A DNA stretch of 64,000 nucleotides from Alkalihalobacillus bogoriensis ATCC BAA-922 (GTDB taxonomy: Bacteria; Bacillota; Bacilli; Bacillales; Bacillaceae_F), in contig NZ_KK211279.1 of NCBI RefSeq assembly GCF_000621445.1, forward strand, positions 305,587 to 369,586, in the 5' to 3' direction. Shown in pieces: positions 52,047 through 61,837 of the stretch. A model generated the notes under the pieces. The model ran no database searches, was not told the DNA's origin, and worked only from the letters and a program-made list of their open reading frames with translations. Both the position numbers and the translations under genes were made by a program. The stretch's first letter is position 1. Every line of letters starts with the position of its first letter.

Positions 52047-52068
52047 GAGGACAACTTAGGTTGTCCTC
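52047..52068 (+). terminator. Hairpin after the EamA gene
   Basis: GAGGACAA pairs perfectly with TTGTCCTC around a six-base loop; only a weak T-tract follows, so termination is plausible but not certain. Confidence 0.6.
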
Positions 52069-52188
52069 AGACTGTTTACACAACGACATGCTATAGTCAC
52101 AGAGTTTCCCTGTAAGTTTCATGAACCCTTGAATGTTCCCATTTAAACCATACTCATGCAGTTTAGTAAGAGATAATTCAGGTGAGTT

Positions 52189-52211
52189 GTTTTGTTTTGT
52201 TTTGTTTTGTT
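52189..52211 (+). repeat. Pentanucleotide repeat (GTTTT)
   Basis: Four full GTTTT units plus a partial fifth in a gene-free spacer. Such tracts can vary in copy number. Confidence 0.8.
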
Positions 52212-52325
52212 AGTCTATATCTTCACTTTAGTTTTTTCCCTTACATCAAGTAGTGTTTTTAACAACCTAGAGTTCATATTTTCATAAAGAAACTAATTAA
52301 AGTAACCTTTATTTGTTAATCGAAA

Positions 52326-52360
52326 AGAAAAAAGAGCAGAACTACTGCTTTCTGCTCTCT
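52326..52360 (-). terminator. Terminator of the toxin/immunity unit
   Basis: AGAGCAGAA pairs with TTCTGCTCT; the minus strand continues TTTTTTC. Confidence 0.85.
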
Positions 52361-52417
52361 ACCACAATAGCGCCCAATTACAGAAGATTATTGCCCCTTT
52401 TAGAATTGATTATCATC

Positions 52418-52705
52418 TTAAAAAACAGTGATAATTTCAATCTTATTTTGTTTAATAAGCTTTGCTAGAGTAACTCCATCTATTTTTGTAATATTTATTA
52501 TATCTTGATGGGACTCACCATAACACTCTGCTACCTTTATTCTTCCTTCCCATACAGCCCTTCCTTCTACGGAACGAGAAATAAAATACTCTTTTCCCTT
52601 ATAAACAAATTCAATTTCCCTACCTTGTTCCAAATAAAATAAAAAGTGTTCATAACTAATAACTTCACCCATTGAAACATCATCAAAATTCCTTTGATTA
52701 TCCAT
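52418..52705 (-). CDS. Probable immunity protein of a polymorphic toxin
   Basis: A 95-residue acidic soluble protein: MDNQRNFDDVSMGEVISYEH, IEFVYKGKEYFISRS, and DIINITKIDGVTLAKL. Start ATG 52705 follows GAGGGGTG, 15 bases after the stop of the toxin-like gene. Position directly downstream of a toxin C-terminal module and acidic character fit an immunity protein; its family is not recognised with certainty. Confidence 0.65.
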   Translation of the reverse strand: MDNQRNFDDVSMGEVISYEHFLFYLEQGREIEFVYKGKEYFISRSVEGRAVWEGRIKVAECYGESHQDIINITKIDGVTLAKLIKQNKIEIITVF

Positions 52706-52719
52706 AAAAACACCCCTCT

Positions 52720-53046
52720 TTAATGCCCACTCCTCACACCATTGGTCCAAGTATGCCTGTGTGGAAATTTAAAATTTCCAGCATGTCGAAAATCTATATC
52801 CACATCTGCTTTCCCATTCTTGTCATAATATCTTCTTTGCTTTACGCCTTTACTATCCTTTAAATCCTTTGAAGACAAGGCTTTGCCTGTTGTAGGTAAA
52901 GAAGATTTTGTAGAGGTGGATTGAGATGAATGATTTTCTGTTTTCGCTCCATCTTTTTTAGCTTTTTCATATGCTCTCTCAGCAAAATATGCTGCTACTT
53001 TATTATAAAGCCAAGACCCTTCTTGATAATAGAAAAAATAGAGCAA
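52720..53046 (-). pseudogene. Orphan polymorphic-toxin C-terminal module
   Basis: About 109 codons. A linker rich in Ser/Thr (ENHSSQSTSTKSSLPTTGKA) precedes the toxin-like tail KGVKQRRYYDKNGKADVDID, FRHAGNFKFPHRHTWTNG, ending VRSGH. The D-x-D-x-R-H and H-x-H-x-W arrangement is that of nuclease-type tails on LXG/WapA-class polymorphic toxins. There is no ATG or GTG, no ribosome site, and no delivery domain upstream: the frame is closed by a TAA just before it. It is therefore a detached or truncated toxin end, with its immunity gene next to it. Confidence 0.65.
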
Positions 53047-53362
53047 AAGAATTAATAGCGGTTTTCGATAATTATCTTAATCTCAACCGTAAAAAAGCTA
53101 ACCCACAAATCGTGAGGGATTCAATGTGGTAAGCAATTTTTTAACCATAGCCTTGCTCAATTCACCAATAGTTTTTATATAAATTGTTTTAAATTTTTAT
53201 CCCATCAATTGTGACCATAAAAATAACCTATAACCTCATGGAAATGTTTCGATACTTTATCCCCATCCTGACCGAACGTAGGTGAATTCTTTCAGATGAA
53301 ACTATTCATTTCGTCCTAACTCTGCTAGACTAATGCTAAGTTGAACGAAAGGACCTACCACT
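53047..53362. other. Intergenic, no supported gene
   Basis: About 315 bases upstream of the toxin tail and of the YndJ-like gene; no remnant of a toxin delivery domain was seen. Confidence 0.5.
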
Positions 53363-54301
53363 ATGAAACATCCATTTTTCCCGACTATTATTGGAGCAAT
53401 CATTTGTTTTGTCATCTTCACCATTGATTATTTCCAATTCAGCTTAATAGAGAAATTTTTAGTGTTTGCCATTTTTGTGATTTTGCCGCTTATTATTCTC
53501 TTAATTGAAAACAAAGACCAAACAGCCATTCAAACAAAGATTTATACTTTGATTAAGGTTTTTCATTTCCCAGCAGCCCTTCTATCTTTAGCTTCGCTTA
53601 TGAGCAACAAAACATGGGAAGTGGGCAATAGCGTTATTTCAGGGACTTTGTCTCTTGCGTGGCTGCTTTTTACTTTTCTGCTTGCTTTATGTGGTGTGCT
53701 TTTAATAATAGAGAAAAAAGAAAAGATAGAAGAAATCGCAATCGGTGCGGGATTAATTTATTTTTTTATTGGAGGGATTTGGTTTACTCTTTACCAATTT
53801 CAACTAACCTTTTTACAAGTTGACCCTACAGTAAGTGCTTTAAGCTCGGTTCATTTTCATTTTTCTTCTGCTATTGTTCCTATTTTTATTGGAATGCTAG
53901 GACGGATTATGGTTATAAAAAGTTGGTATCACTGGTTAGTTATTGTGGATATAATCGGACCGATATTGATTGCGATTGGGATTGTTGTTTCTAAGCCATT
54001 GGAAATGATAGGGGTAAGTATCTTTGCCTTTAATATTTTCATTTATTGCACCTATTTGCTGTTGAAAATGAGAAAGAACATGGAGAGAAGTTATGGTAAT
54101 TTATTTCTAACGCTTTCCTGCCTTGCTTTTTACAGTATCATTGTCATATCGATTTGTTATCCGATAGCAAAACTATTTTTCTCCATAACGATTATGGATA
54201 TGATTCCTATTTACGGGACACTACATGCGTTTGGATTTGTATTGTTTGGATTATTAGGGTGGATTTTAGTAAGGGAATATAAACATAAACGAGCGAATTA
54301 A
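53363..54301 (+). CDS. YndJ-like membrane protein
   Basis: A 312-residue protein with about nine to ten membrane helices. The central motif VHFHFSSAIVPIFIGMLGR is the feature that recalls the YndJ family of Bacillus, whose function is unknown; this protein is shorter than the roughly 540-residue B. subtilis member, so it covers only the N-terminal membrane part. Histidines in the VHFHF helix could bind a metal. Start ATG 53363 follows AAAGGACC. Convergent with the polysaccharide operon. Confidence 0.72.
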   Translation: MKHPFFPTIIGAIICFVIFTIDYFQFSLIEKFLVFAIFVILPLIILLIENKDQTAIQTKIYTLIKVFHFPAALLSLASLMSNKTWEVGNSVISGTLSLAWLLFTFLLALCGVLLIIEKKEKIEEIAIGAGLIYFFIGGIWFTLYQFQLTFLQVDPTVSALSSVHFHFSSAIVPIFIGMLGRIMVIKSWYHWLVIVDIIGPILIAIGIVVSKPLEMIGVSIFAFNIFIYCTYLLLKMRKNMERSYGNLFLTLSCLAFYSIIVISICYPIAKLFFSITIMDMIPIYGTLHAFGFVLFGLLGWILVREYKHKRAN

Positions 54302-54351
54302 ACATAACCAAACTAATACATGTATTTTATTCAATGTTTAAAACTCAAAAT

Positions 54352-54388
54352 AAAAAAGGGTAAATAGCCTCGTGCTATCACCCTTTTT
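54352..54388. terminator. Bidirectional terminator
   Basis: AAAAAAGGGT and ATAGC pair with GCTAT and ACCCTTTTTT. It serves both the YndJ-like gene and the end of the polysaccharide operon. Confidence 0.88.
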
Positions 54389-54442
54389 TATTGATTTTAC
54401 TAACGCTCCTTAGCGAAATCGTATCCGCACGAAAAAGAAGTC

Positions 54443-56167
54443 CTACCCTAACTTCGGTTCATCCACCAACTGAACAATATTTGCCTCTGCATGCTCCAAT
54501 TCCAACACTGTAATTACATTATCTTTTTCCTTTAATAATGGCCCAGGCAAATACAGCCGTTGTTGTGGCCCTGCTGTTGTCCAGTAACGCCCTAAGTTAA
54601 ATCCATTAATAAAGACATTTCCTTTCGTAAATCCATCGAGGTCTACAAATGTATCACTCACTTCATTAGCATCAAAGCTTCCTTGAAAGAACTTCGGATA
54701 GCGAGTGTCTTTGCCACCATCATAACGAGTTGGTAAAACATCTAATTCGATACAATGCATTGTCCAATGGAACCAATATTGTTCGCCTAACCAAAGGTTG
54801 TTCACTATGCCTTTTTTATCAGTTAAATGTTTTCCATAGTTGGCGCGTCCCATATTTTCAACAAGAATCTCTAACGTGTTCACTTCATTTGGAAAATCAA
54901 TGACGACCTGCTCAGCTTCATTATTTATATAAACGGTCGTTTGGAACTGGCCATTTACATATATGTATGCCCGATCACGGATTGGTTCTGTATCTAGTTT
55001 TAGCTGTCCTGTTCGGTTTACTTTAGTCGAATAAAGAATATAACCGTATGATTGTCCTGCTTCTTCCATGCTTAGTGGGACGAGATGTTCTTTTCTTTTA
55101 CTTATGTCTTGTAATGTATCAAATAAGCTCACAGATTCAGTTAACGTTATCGCACCGTAACTTTTTCTCGGTATTTCATTTTCTATATCTTCTGGTACTT
55201 CTTTATATTTCTTCAGCACTTCTTTCACTTGTTTGTATTTTTCCGTGATTTCCCCACTTTCAGATAACAAGCTGTCATAATCATAGCTCGTTATCGTAGG
55301 ATAGTATTTGTCGTAATGGTTGGCGCCGTTCATAAAGCCGAAGTTCGTTCCACCATGAAACATATAAAAGTTCACCGAGCTTTTTAGCGTTAATAAATCT
55401 TCAAAATGTTTCGCTGCATCCTTTGGGTCTCTTGTTACATGTTTCCCTTCCCAATGGTCGAACCAGCCAATCCAATATTCGGCTACCATCTTCGGAGATC
55501 CCGGCTTAAATGTTTCTAACGTCGTAAAGGATTCTTCCGCTCTGGAGCCAAAATTCAGTGTTGTTGTGACATCTGGCAATGAGCCTTGTTCAATGAAATG
55601 AGGTCCATCTGAAGTGAAAAGGAATGTGTCTAGGCCGTGCTTTTGATATTGCTCTTTAAAAAAGTTCAAATAATTGTGGTCATTTCCATAGGCTCCGTAC
55701 TCATTTTCGATTTGCATCGCAATGACTGGACCACCGTGTTTGCTTAAATGCTTCTCAATTTTCGGGAGCAACACATCATAATAATCTGCCACGTGTTGCA
55801 AAAAAGCCGGCTGACTCGAGCGAAGGATGATGTCCTTTTCGGCTAGTAACCATGCTGGTAACCCTCCCATTTCCCATTCCGCACAAATATAGGGAGATGG
55901 ACGAACTATAACATATAAGTCAAGGGCTTGGGCTGTCTGAATGAAACGTTCAATATCAGCCATTCCTGAGAAATGGAACTGTCCTTTTTTCGGCTCATGG
56001 AAATTCCACGGCACATACGTTTCCACTGTATTTAACCCCATTGCCTTTAGCTTTCGTAATCGGTCTTCCCAGTATTGTGGCACGACACGGAAATAGTGAA
56101 TCGCGCCTGACAATACTTGAAATGGCTTTCCATCTAACAGAAATTCTCCATTGTCTGCTTTTAACAT
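54443..56167 (-). CDS. GH35 beta-galactosidase
   Basis: A 574-residue glycoside hydrolase of family 35 without signal peptide. The TIM-barrel domain begins FQVLSGAIHYFRVVPQYWED; acid/base Glu156 is in MQIENEYGAY and nucleophile Glu230 in KMVAEYWIGWFDHWE, followed by FYMFHGGTNFGFMNGA. Two C-terminal beta domains (about 370-574) end with FTKGNVFINGFNLGRYWTTA, the usual galactose-binding-like fold. It removes terminal beta-galactose from short oligosaccharides in the cytoplasm. It is the last gene of the polysaccharide operon, with GGGAGG before the ATG and a terminator after it. Confidence 0.92.
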   Translation of the reverse strand: MLKADNGEFLLDGKPFQVLSGAIHYFRVVPQYWEDRLRKLKAMGLNTVETYVPWNFHEPKKGQFHFSGMADIERFIQTAQALDLYVIVRPSPYICAEWEMGGLPAWLLAEKDIILRSSQPAFLQHVADYYDVLLPKIEKHLSKHGGPVIAMQIENEYGAYGNDHNYLNFFKEQYQKHGLDTFLFTSDGPHFIEQGSLPDVTTTLNFGSRAEESFTTLETFKPGSPKMVAEYWIGWFDHWEGKHVTRDPKDAAKHFEDLLTLKSSVNFYMFHGGTNFGFMNGANHYDKYYPTITSYDYDSLLSESGEITEKYKQVKEVLKKYKEVPEDIENEIPRKSYGAITLTESVSLFDTLQDISKRKEHLVPLSMEEAGQSYGYILYSTKVNRTGQLKLDTEPIRDRAYIYVNGQFQTTVYINNEAEQVVIDFPNEVNTLEILVENMGRANYGKHLTDKKGIVNNLWLGEQYWFHWTMHCIELDVLPTRYDGGKDTRYPKFFQGSFDANEVSDTFVDLDGFTKGNVFINGFNLGRYWTTAGPQQRLYLPGPLLKEKDNVITVLELEHAEANIVQLVDEPKLG

Positions 56168-56227
56168 TATGTAACCTCCCGCTGCATTCTCTCGCGTATT
56201 TTCGTTTTCATTCAGACTTCGTTTTCC

Positions 56228-57355
56228 TTACCAAAACAATTGTGTTTCCCCTTTTAACTTTGCCATGCCTTCAACAAAGAAATAATCTCCGTAAATAAGC
56301 GGCTTTTCTAATCCTTTTTGTTCTGGATAATGACTTGTTCCAGCAAGAATTAGCCCATCTTCTTGTTCATCATCCCATGCCCCGTAATTTTCATATAAGG
56401 ACTGCAAAATATTCACGCCGGCTTTTCTATAGATGTCTGACTCTGTTGATGGGACGCTTTCTGCTAATAATAACAGACCTGATGCTGCGATTGCACCTGC
56501 AGACGAGTCACGATACGGTTTTACCTCATCAGGAATGCGAAAATCCCAATGTGGGACATAATCTTCCGGTAAATTAGCGATAAAAAAGTGGGCTACTTTT
56601 TTGGCAGTTCGTAAATATTTCACTTCTTTCGTATATTGATAGCATAATGTTAACCCGTAAATCGCCCAAGCCGTTCCTCTCGACCAAGCTGAGTGCGGAC
56701 TATAACCTTGCCCCCCAATAAATTCCCGCCGTTCTCCAGTGTCTGGATCAAAGTGAACGATATGATGAACTGAACCGTCTTCTTCAACAAAATGATTTAC
56801 GATTGTATCCGCATGCTTCATGGCAACAGCTTTATATCGCGGATCACCTGTTTCTTCAGAGGCCCAGAATAATAACGATAAGTTCATCGCACAATCAATA
56901 ATCGCATACCCTCTATTATCATCCCCTTCAAACCAAGGATTCCACGCGCGAATAAAGTTACCATTAGCATTAAAGCGTCCCATTAGTAAGTTAGCGGCTA
57001 AGAGTGCCCGACGTCTTGAATCTTCCTCTCCAAGGATCTTCCATCTTGCCACACTTGTGAGTGTCCACATAAAGCCAATATCATGATCCAAACGATAGAA
57101 ATCAGAGATGACTTTATCTAATTGACGTTCGCAATCTTCTGCCATCTGACGCAGCGCTTCATCTTTCGTATGACGATACACTAACCATAATTGCCCAGGC
57201 CAAAAACCCGCTGTCCACCAATGCGGGTGAGCCAACTCATAGTTCCCATCTTTACTTATATGTGGAAAGTTAGCCCCAATCTTTTTACTCGTTCTATTCA
57301 ACTTTTTTAAAATATCATTCCAAGCTTCCTCTACCCATTTTTGTTCCTGTACCAT
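56228..57355 (-). CDS. GH88 unsaturated glucuronyl hydrolase
   Basis: A 375-residue alpha6/alpha6-barrel enzyme, close in length to the 377-residue Bacillus GL1 enzyme. The catalytic pair is probably Asp92 in RLDHDIGFMW and Asp154 in YAIIDCAMNL. Other typical segments are HWWTAGFWPGQLWLVY, SAWSRGTAWAIYGL and PYRDSSAGAIAASGLL. It hydrates the 4,5-unsaturated uronic acid left at the non-reducing end by a polysaccharide lyase, releasing it as a keto sugar. No signal peptide. It begins four bases after the lyase gene stop; the two are translated together and should act in sequence. Confidence 0.9.
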   Translation of the reverse strand: MVQEQKWVEEAWNDILKKLNRTSKKIGANFPHISKDGNYELAHPHWWTAGFWPGQLWLVYRHTKDEALRQMAEDCERQLDKVISDFYRLDHDIGFMWTLTSVARWKILGEEDSRRRALLAANLLMGRFNANGNFIRAWNPWFEGDDNRGYAIIDCAMNLSLLFWASEETGDPRYKAVAMKHADTIVNHFVEEDGSVHHIVHFDPDTGERREFIGGQGYSPHSAWSRGTAWAIYGLTLCYQYTKEVKYLRTAKKVAHFFIANLPEDYVPHWDFRIPDEVKPYRDSSAGAIAASGLLLLAESVPSTESDIYRKAGVNILQSLYENYGAWDDEQEDGLILAGTSHYPEQKGLEKPLIYGDYFFVEGMAKLKGETQLFW

Positions 57356-57359
57356 TCTC

Positions 57360-59189
57360 TCACCCTTTCTCTACAAATTGAAATGTAAATTCAGCGGTAC
57401 ACTTTTTATCTAGTAGCTTTACACTAAAATCAAGGGCAATAAACTCTTGTACTTCGCCATGATGATTGGAAAATGTCATATTCTTTTGGCTAAACTGTAG
57501 TTTTTCTTTTTGATAGTAGATTTTGAGCTTTTTCTTTCCTTTCCCTTGGAGAATCAATCCTTCTTTATTTTCTTCTATCATGACCATTGGTGTAATAAAA
57601 CGTTCTATAATGGACGTTGGCATTTCAGTAAATGTGTACGAGTCTTTGAGATGAAGAGAAGGAAGGCCCTGTTTTTTCCACGTGAACATTCTCTTTAGAT
57701 GTTGTAAGTTCTTTACGTCGTATGCACGGGTTAAATCGATGATCACCTGTTCCATTTCTGTCTTTTCTTCTGTCTCTACTTTAAATTCAGTTGCTACAAA
57801 ATACGCTCCGTCTTTCTGAGATTGCCCATTAATCACCGGAACCGAATGACCTTCAGAGCTGTTACAAACAAACTCATATCGCTTCTTGCCGAAATACTCT
57901 TTCGTATACTCCCCACTACCAAGGTCTTGTAAAAACACTTCATCATCCCCGAAAAGAATGAAATGACCGACATCATTATGATTATGCGGTTCTGCATTAT
58001 GACCACCTTTTGTAGCAAAAGCATACGTTTGTTTTTCATGTGAGACGCGAGAAATGAACCATTGTGCTTCAGGTAAATAATACGTACCCTTTTTCCACGG
58101 ATTCCCCTTTTCATCAGAAACCCACACTAAATTCCGTATCGCTGGTGCCCATCTACTGCAATGATCATCGGGATAGCTAGCGCCAATTTTCTCCTCTGGG
58201 ATTTGAACATCTGGATATACTCGGTGTAAATAATGACTCAGACCTAAAAAAACAGTGGAGGTCGGCATGGAATCTGAAAAATTCACAATACGATTGTCAG
58301 CTAAGAAACTTTTTTGTTCAAACATGGCAATCTGATGGACTTTTTCAGACTGAAATAAATCGAGTTTCCCCGTCGTTTTCTGCTTAAGTAAATCCGCAAA
58401 ATACACGAAATAGCCGAATCCATATTGCCAATAACCGTATCCTTCTAAACAAGCCCCATCATCATAAAATCCTTTCAAGTAATACTCTAATGCTCGTAAA
58501 ACTCTTTCTAGCATACTAGCTAATTCTTCATTATCTTGGATTAAATACATCGCCGCTGCTCCAATTGAGCCTGCACAAACAGATGACCAGTTATGTGTCG
58601 CTGTTTCCCAATGAAAGCTCTGTTGCTGAAACGGCCAAAATACGCGTCTGAATACTTCTTCCTTTATTCTACGACCAACAATCGGATCGATGAGATGCTC
58701 TGTTAAATAATAAATTTCACTTAAAGCAAAAGCGGTTTCTGCAGCAAACAAATCAATCGAATGAAATACTCCCTCGTGACTAAGCGAGAATTGTACCTCT
58801 TTTGCTTTTTCCCATTCTCCTAAATGTGCAGGCAAACACCATGTATATTCATCACAAATCGACCAAATCGTGTTGTGCAATGCTTTTCGATACATCTGAT
58901 TTTCTGGCTCTAATAACGTCATAATCGCAAATGTATTTAAACGCCTTCGTTTTGAAAAATACACACGTTCATATTGTAAACGCGACCCATTTTCAAAAAA
59001 AGTCGCAAATAAAGAATAACGAAGCATCGGCTCTGTTTCATTTACTAGTTTCTCAGCTTCCAACTTTACTTCTTCCACAAAAGCAGAAGGATTATTATTT
59101 AGCTTTTGAAACCACTTCGTTTGTTCATCCCTACTAGAAAACAAGAAATGAGTAGACGTGAGCAATGAACGAATCTGTCTTTGATTCAT
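57360..59189 (-). CDS. Heparinase II/III-family polysaccharide lyase
   Basis: A 609-residue protein with an N-terminal alpha/alpha toroid (about 60-330; WETATHNWSSVCAGSIGAAA carries the conserved Asn-Trp, GYGYWQYG the likely catalytic Tyr) and a C-terminal beta-sandwich with the heparinase II/III signature AEPHNHNDVGHFILFG near 405, providing His residues. Enzymes of this group cleave uronic-acid containing polysaccharides by beta-elimination. Whether the substrate is a glycosaminoglycan, alginate-like or another acidic polymer cannot be read here. There is no signal peptide, so it would cut oligosaccharides inside the cell. Start ATG 59189 follows AAGGAG. Confidence 0.85.
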   Translation of the reverse strand: MNQRQIRSLLTSTHFLFSSRDEQTKWFQKLNNNPSAFVEEVKLEAEKLVNETEPMLRYSLFATFFENGSRLQYERVYFSKRRRLNTFAIMTLLEPENQMYRKALHNTIWSICDEYTWCLPAHLGEWEKAKEVQFSLSHEGVFHSIDLFAAETAFALSEIYYLTEHLIDPIVGRRIKEEVFRRVFWPFQQQSFHWETATHNWSSVCAGSIGAAAMYLIQDNEELASMLERVLRALEYYLKGFYDDGACLEGYGYWQYGFGYFVYFADLLKQKTTGKLDLFQSEKVHQIAMFEQKSFLADNRIVNFSDSMPTSTVFLGLSHYLHRVYPDVQIPEEKIGASYPDDHCSRWAPAIRNLVWVSDEKGNPWKKGTYYLPEAQWFISRVSHEKQTYAFATKGGHNAEPHNHNDVGHFILFGDDEVFLQDLGSGEYTKEYFGKKRYEFVCNSSEGHSVPVINGQSQKDGAYFVATEFKVETEEKTEMEQVIIDLTRAYDVKNLQHLKRMFTWKKQGLPSLHLKDSYTFTEMPTSIIERFITPMVMIEENKEGLILQGKGKKKLKIYYQKEKLQFSQKNMTFSNHHGEVQEFIALDFSVKLLDKKCTAEFTFQFVEKG

Positions 59190-59222
59190 CGAATAACTCC
59201 TTTGCTTTACTCTCTCGCTCTT

Positions 59223-61082
59223 TCACGTAAAGTCTTGTTGAAAAAGAATACGATGATCTGCGGAATAAATCGATAGCTTATTTCCATCCATTTTTAAAAA
59301 TGGTCTTTCGGTAGCACTGTCTGTTTCTCGCTCCATCTTCGGTTCACCGTAAACGGCCGTTGCGAGTATGTGTTGACCGTTACCGAAAGATGCTTTCACC
59401 GTTGGAATGACAGTGCGTGAATGAAGAATGTTTGTATTCGTATTAGGATGGACTAAAAGTGGCGTTCCTTTTTCTGTTAAATCCACAATTCCGCTTTTCC
59501 CTAGCGGTGTTTTTACGAAAGCACAATGAGCGTCTTTCTTTTCATGAACCTCACCTTCTCGGAAACGTTCACTTGTTTTTCCTAATGCAAATCCACCATC
59601 GGCCACCTCTAACTCCCGCTTTGTTTCAATATGATGAACACGCACATGCCACGGCAGTCCAGCTATAATCCATGTTCGGATGACAACATCGGACCACGGT
59701 TTCCATTTTGTGTAAAGGATATCGTCGTTTAGCTGATATTCTTCCGCTTTTCTTTTCACTCGAAATAACCCGTCCCCCTCACTAACCGCAAGCATCGAGT
59801 CAAATGCCCCTTGACCAAGACCCCATTCCGCTCTCGGCACACTAAAACCGAAAAAGGTAGAGTACACAAACTTCTCATACTTTGCTGATGTATGTGTGTG
59901 ATCATTTGTAAACGGGTGACCTGAATTAAAAGCAGCAACATGACCTGTTTCCTCTTGCCGGCAGACAACGAGATGTGCTGGTTTCTGAACAGACATCGGT
60001 TGTAAACGAGGAAGTTCTTGTTCTTCCGCTTGCCAAAAGGGATGATGGTCATCAAGTGCTAAAATAAGAAAGGTTTTTAATCCCCAATACGGAGAACCTG
60101 GGGAATTATAATTTTCTGCCATGACTAAATTCGGATAAGCGTAACCAATACTTAACGTACCATCTTGATGAAAAATCGGTTGTGACAACCACCAGCGAAG
60201 ATTCTTTAAAATGATGCCTTTCATTTCACCATATGAAAACTCCTCCACTTCAGCAAACACCATTGCACTCCAAAATGATGATTGTGCAAAACGGTACGTA
60301 AGACTTCTTCCATACGGTAATGCAGATCCATCGTTACTGAACCAGTAAATGAAATGACGAGCAAACACAGAAGCTCGTTTTTTGTATAGGTTTGAGCGTT
60401 CTGGGTCATCTTGCTCCATTACTTTCGCATACAGCAAACAATAATAATGAATCGCAAAAGAAGTATAATAATCACAATGGCCATTGATGCCATCTGAATA
60501 CCAACCATCAGAAAGATAGAATGCCTCGATTCTATTTAAATTCTCGTCTATCTTAGCTTTATCATATGGAGCTCCAACCGTTTTCAACCCAAGATTGACA
60601 AGGACAGCAAACAACAACCAGTTACAATCATGAGCTTTACAGTCATTAATTTGCGATACCCAGTTTACAAGATTTCTTTTTTCTTCTGCTGAAAGTGGAG
60701 CATAGATTTTTTCCGGAATAAGCGCTAATGCATACCCATACACGGCCATCTCGACGATTCGTTGATCATAATGATGAATCGTCCCCCAATATTCTTCATG
60801 GTTCGGATTCGTTCCATTAATAATCCCTTGATACATCGTGTCCCAAGTTGGATCGTCTCCCCCACCTGCAACATATGGAACGATTCCCCATAATAATCTC
60901 GAGAACCCTTCCATTTCCGCAATTGAGTCAGGATAGGAAGCACTCGTATTTCCAATATGAATATGGGCGGATGTTTCATGCAAGCTATTTATTACGGGTT
61001 CACAAATTTGCTCGATGGCTCGTTGCACATCTTGTTTTGACTTTAATGGATTGTTATATATTGATAGAGTAAAGTTTTTCAT
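59223..61082 (-). CDS. DUF2264 domain protein of the polysaccharide operon
   Basis: A 619-residue protein. The N-terminal DUF2264 region (about 15-370) shows FSRLLWGIVPYVAGGGDDP, NDCKAHDCNWLLFAVLVNLG, YLSDGWYSDGINGHCDYYTS and FWSAMVFAEVEEFSYGEMKG, an alpha-barrel typical of the family. The C-terminal half is beta-rich (HVAAFNSGHPFTNDHTHTSA). DUF2264 proteins occur in loci for acidic plant or animal polysaccharides, and some are thought to be lyases or hydrolases, without settled activity. It has no signal peptide. Start ATG 61082 follows GGGGAGG. Confidence 0.85.
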   Translation of the reverse strand: MKNFTLSIYNNPLKSKQDVQRAIEQICEPVINSLHETSAHIHIGNTSASYPDSIAEMEGFSRLLWGIVPYVAGGGDDPTWDTMYQGIINGTNPNHEEYWGTIHHYDQRIVEMAVYGYALALIPEKIYAPLSAEEKRNLVNWVSQINDCKAHDCNWLLFAVLVNLGLKTVGAPYDKAKIDENLNRIEAFYLSDGWYSDGINGHCDYYTSFAIHYYCLLYAKVMEQDDPERSNLYKKRASVFARHFIYWFSNDGSALPYGRSLTYRFAQSSFWSAMVFAEVEEFSYGEMKGIILKNLRWWLSQPIFHQDGTLSIGYAYPNLVMAENYNSPGSPYWGLKTFLILALDDHHPFWQAEEQELPRLQPMSVQKPAHLVVCRQEETGHVAAFNSGHPFTNDHTHTSAKYEKFVYSTFFGFSVPRAEWGLGQGAFDSMLAVSEGDGLFRVKRKAEEYQLNDDILYTKWKPWSDVVIRTWIIAGLPWHVRVHHIETKRELEVADGGFALGKTSERFREGEVHEKKDAHCAFVKTPLGKSGIVDLTEKGTPLLVHPNTNTNILHSRTVIPTVKASFGNGQHILATAVYGEPKMERETDSATERPFLKMDGNKLSIYSADHRILFQQDFT

Positions 61083-61097
61083 TAGTATCCTCCCCGT

Positions 61098-61736
61098 TTA
61101 TGTCTCCACTGCTACTCTTTCGTTTGCGTTTTTCTTTTCTACTTTTTCAAACACAACATAGGCAAAGCGCATAATAAGTAAACTTAAGAAACTACCTGAA
61201 AAGAAGAGAAAGAGTACAGGAAAGAATAATGTAGCGTAAACGATAACAAACGTACTAAAGCCAATATAAACCGCATGGTGTGGGTACGACAAACTAATAA
61301 TAAAGGCGTACTTTACATAATGTATCGCTTTAATATCGTAGTGAACATAGACAGGAATAATAAAGGAAGCAACCATACAATAAACAAGCGCTATCGCCAT
61401 AGTGAAGTAAAAAAACATCGCACCGACTTGACTGTTCATGTCGATGAAAAATAAAAGATTCCAATAGATGATTACACCGACAAGCATCATCAGCATTCCA
61501 GCTATATTCGTTTTCATAAAATGCCTTTTATAGTGGCTCCAAAATGTGCGGAAAATCGCAATCTCGGTTTCCCCTTTTATCCATTGGCGGACAACCGCAA
61601 ACATCGCAACCGTTGCAGGGAAGAAACCAAATATGACCAGCCCTAGTATCGTTATTGCGATCCATAACAAATTGACATACGCTAACCGCATCACCCACAC
61701 CGCCATTTTATAGACGAGCGAATCCATCGTGAACAT
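61098..61736 (-). CDS. YesL-family (DUF624) membrane protein
   Basis: A 212-residue membrane protein of the YesL/DUF624 family with five to six helices. The conserved N-terminal region reads VMRLAYVNLLWIAITILGL, then GFFPATVAMFAVVRQWIKGE and IFRTFWSHYKRHF. Family members accompany sugar ABC transporters of the YesOPQ type; their role is not established. Start ATG 61736 follows AAGGAG; ten codons upstream have no site. It lies between the permease and enzyme genes. Confidence 0.87.
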   Translation of the reverse strand: MFTMDSLVYKMAVWVMRLAYVNLLWIAITILGLVIFGFFPATVAMFAVVRQWIKGETEIAIFRTFWSHYKRHFMKTNIAGMLMMLVGVIIYWNLLFFIDMNSQVGAMFFYFTMAIALVYCMVASFIIPVYVHYDIKAIHYVKYAFIISLSYPHHAVYIGFSTFVIVYATLFFPVLFLFFSGSFLSLLIMRFAYVVFEKVEKKNANERVAVET

Positions 61737-61837
61737 ATTCTCACTCCTTCCATGACATCCCTTCATTTCTTCTACTTTTCATTTACGAAAAGTTCTTCCT
61801 ACGATAAAGGTAATTTCTTTGTATTGAGATTTCATAT

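Noticed and set aside
52189-52211. GTTTT tract as a phase-variation switch
   Set aside because: It lies more than 200 bases from the nearest start codon and in no reading frame.
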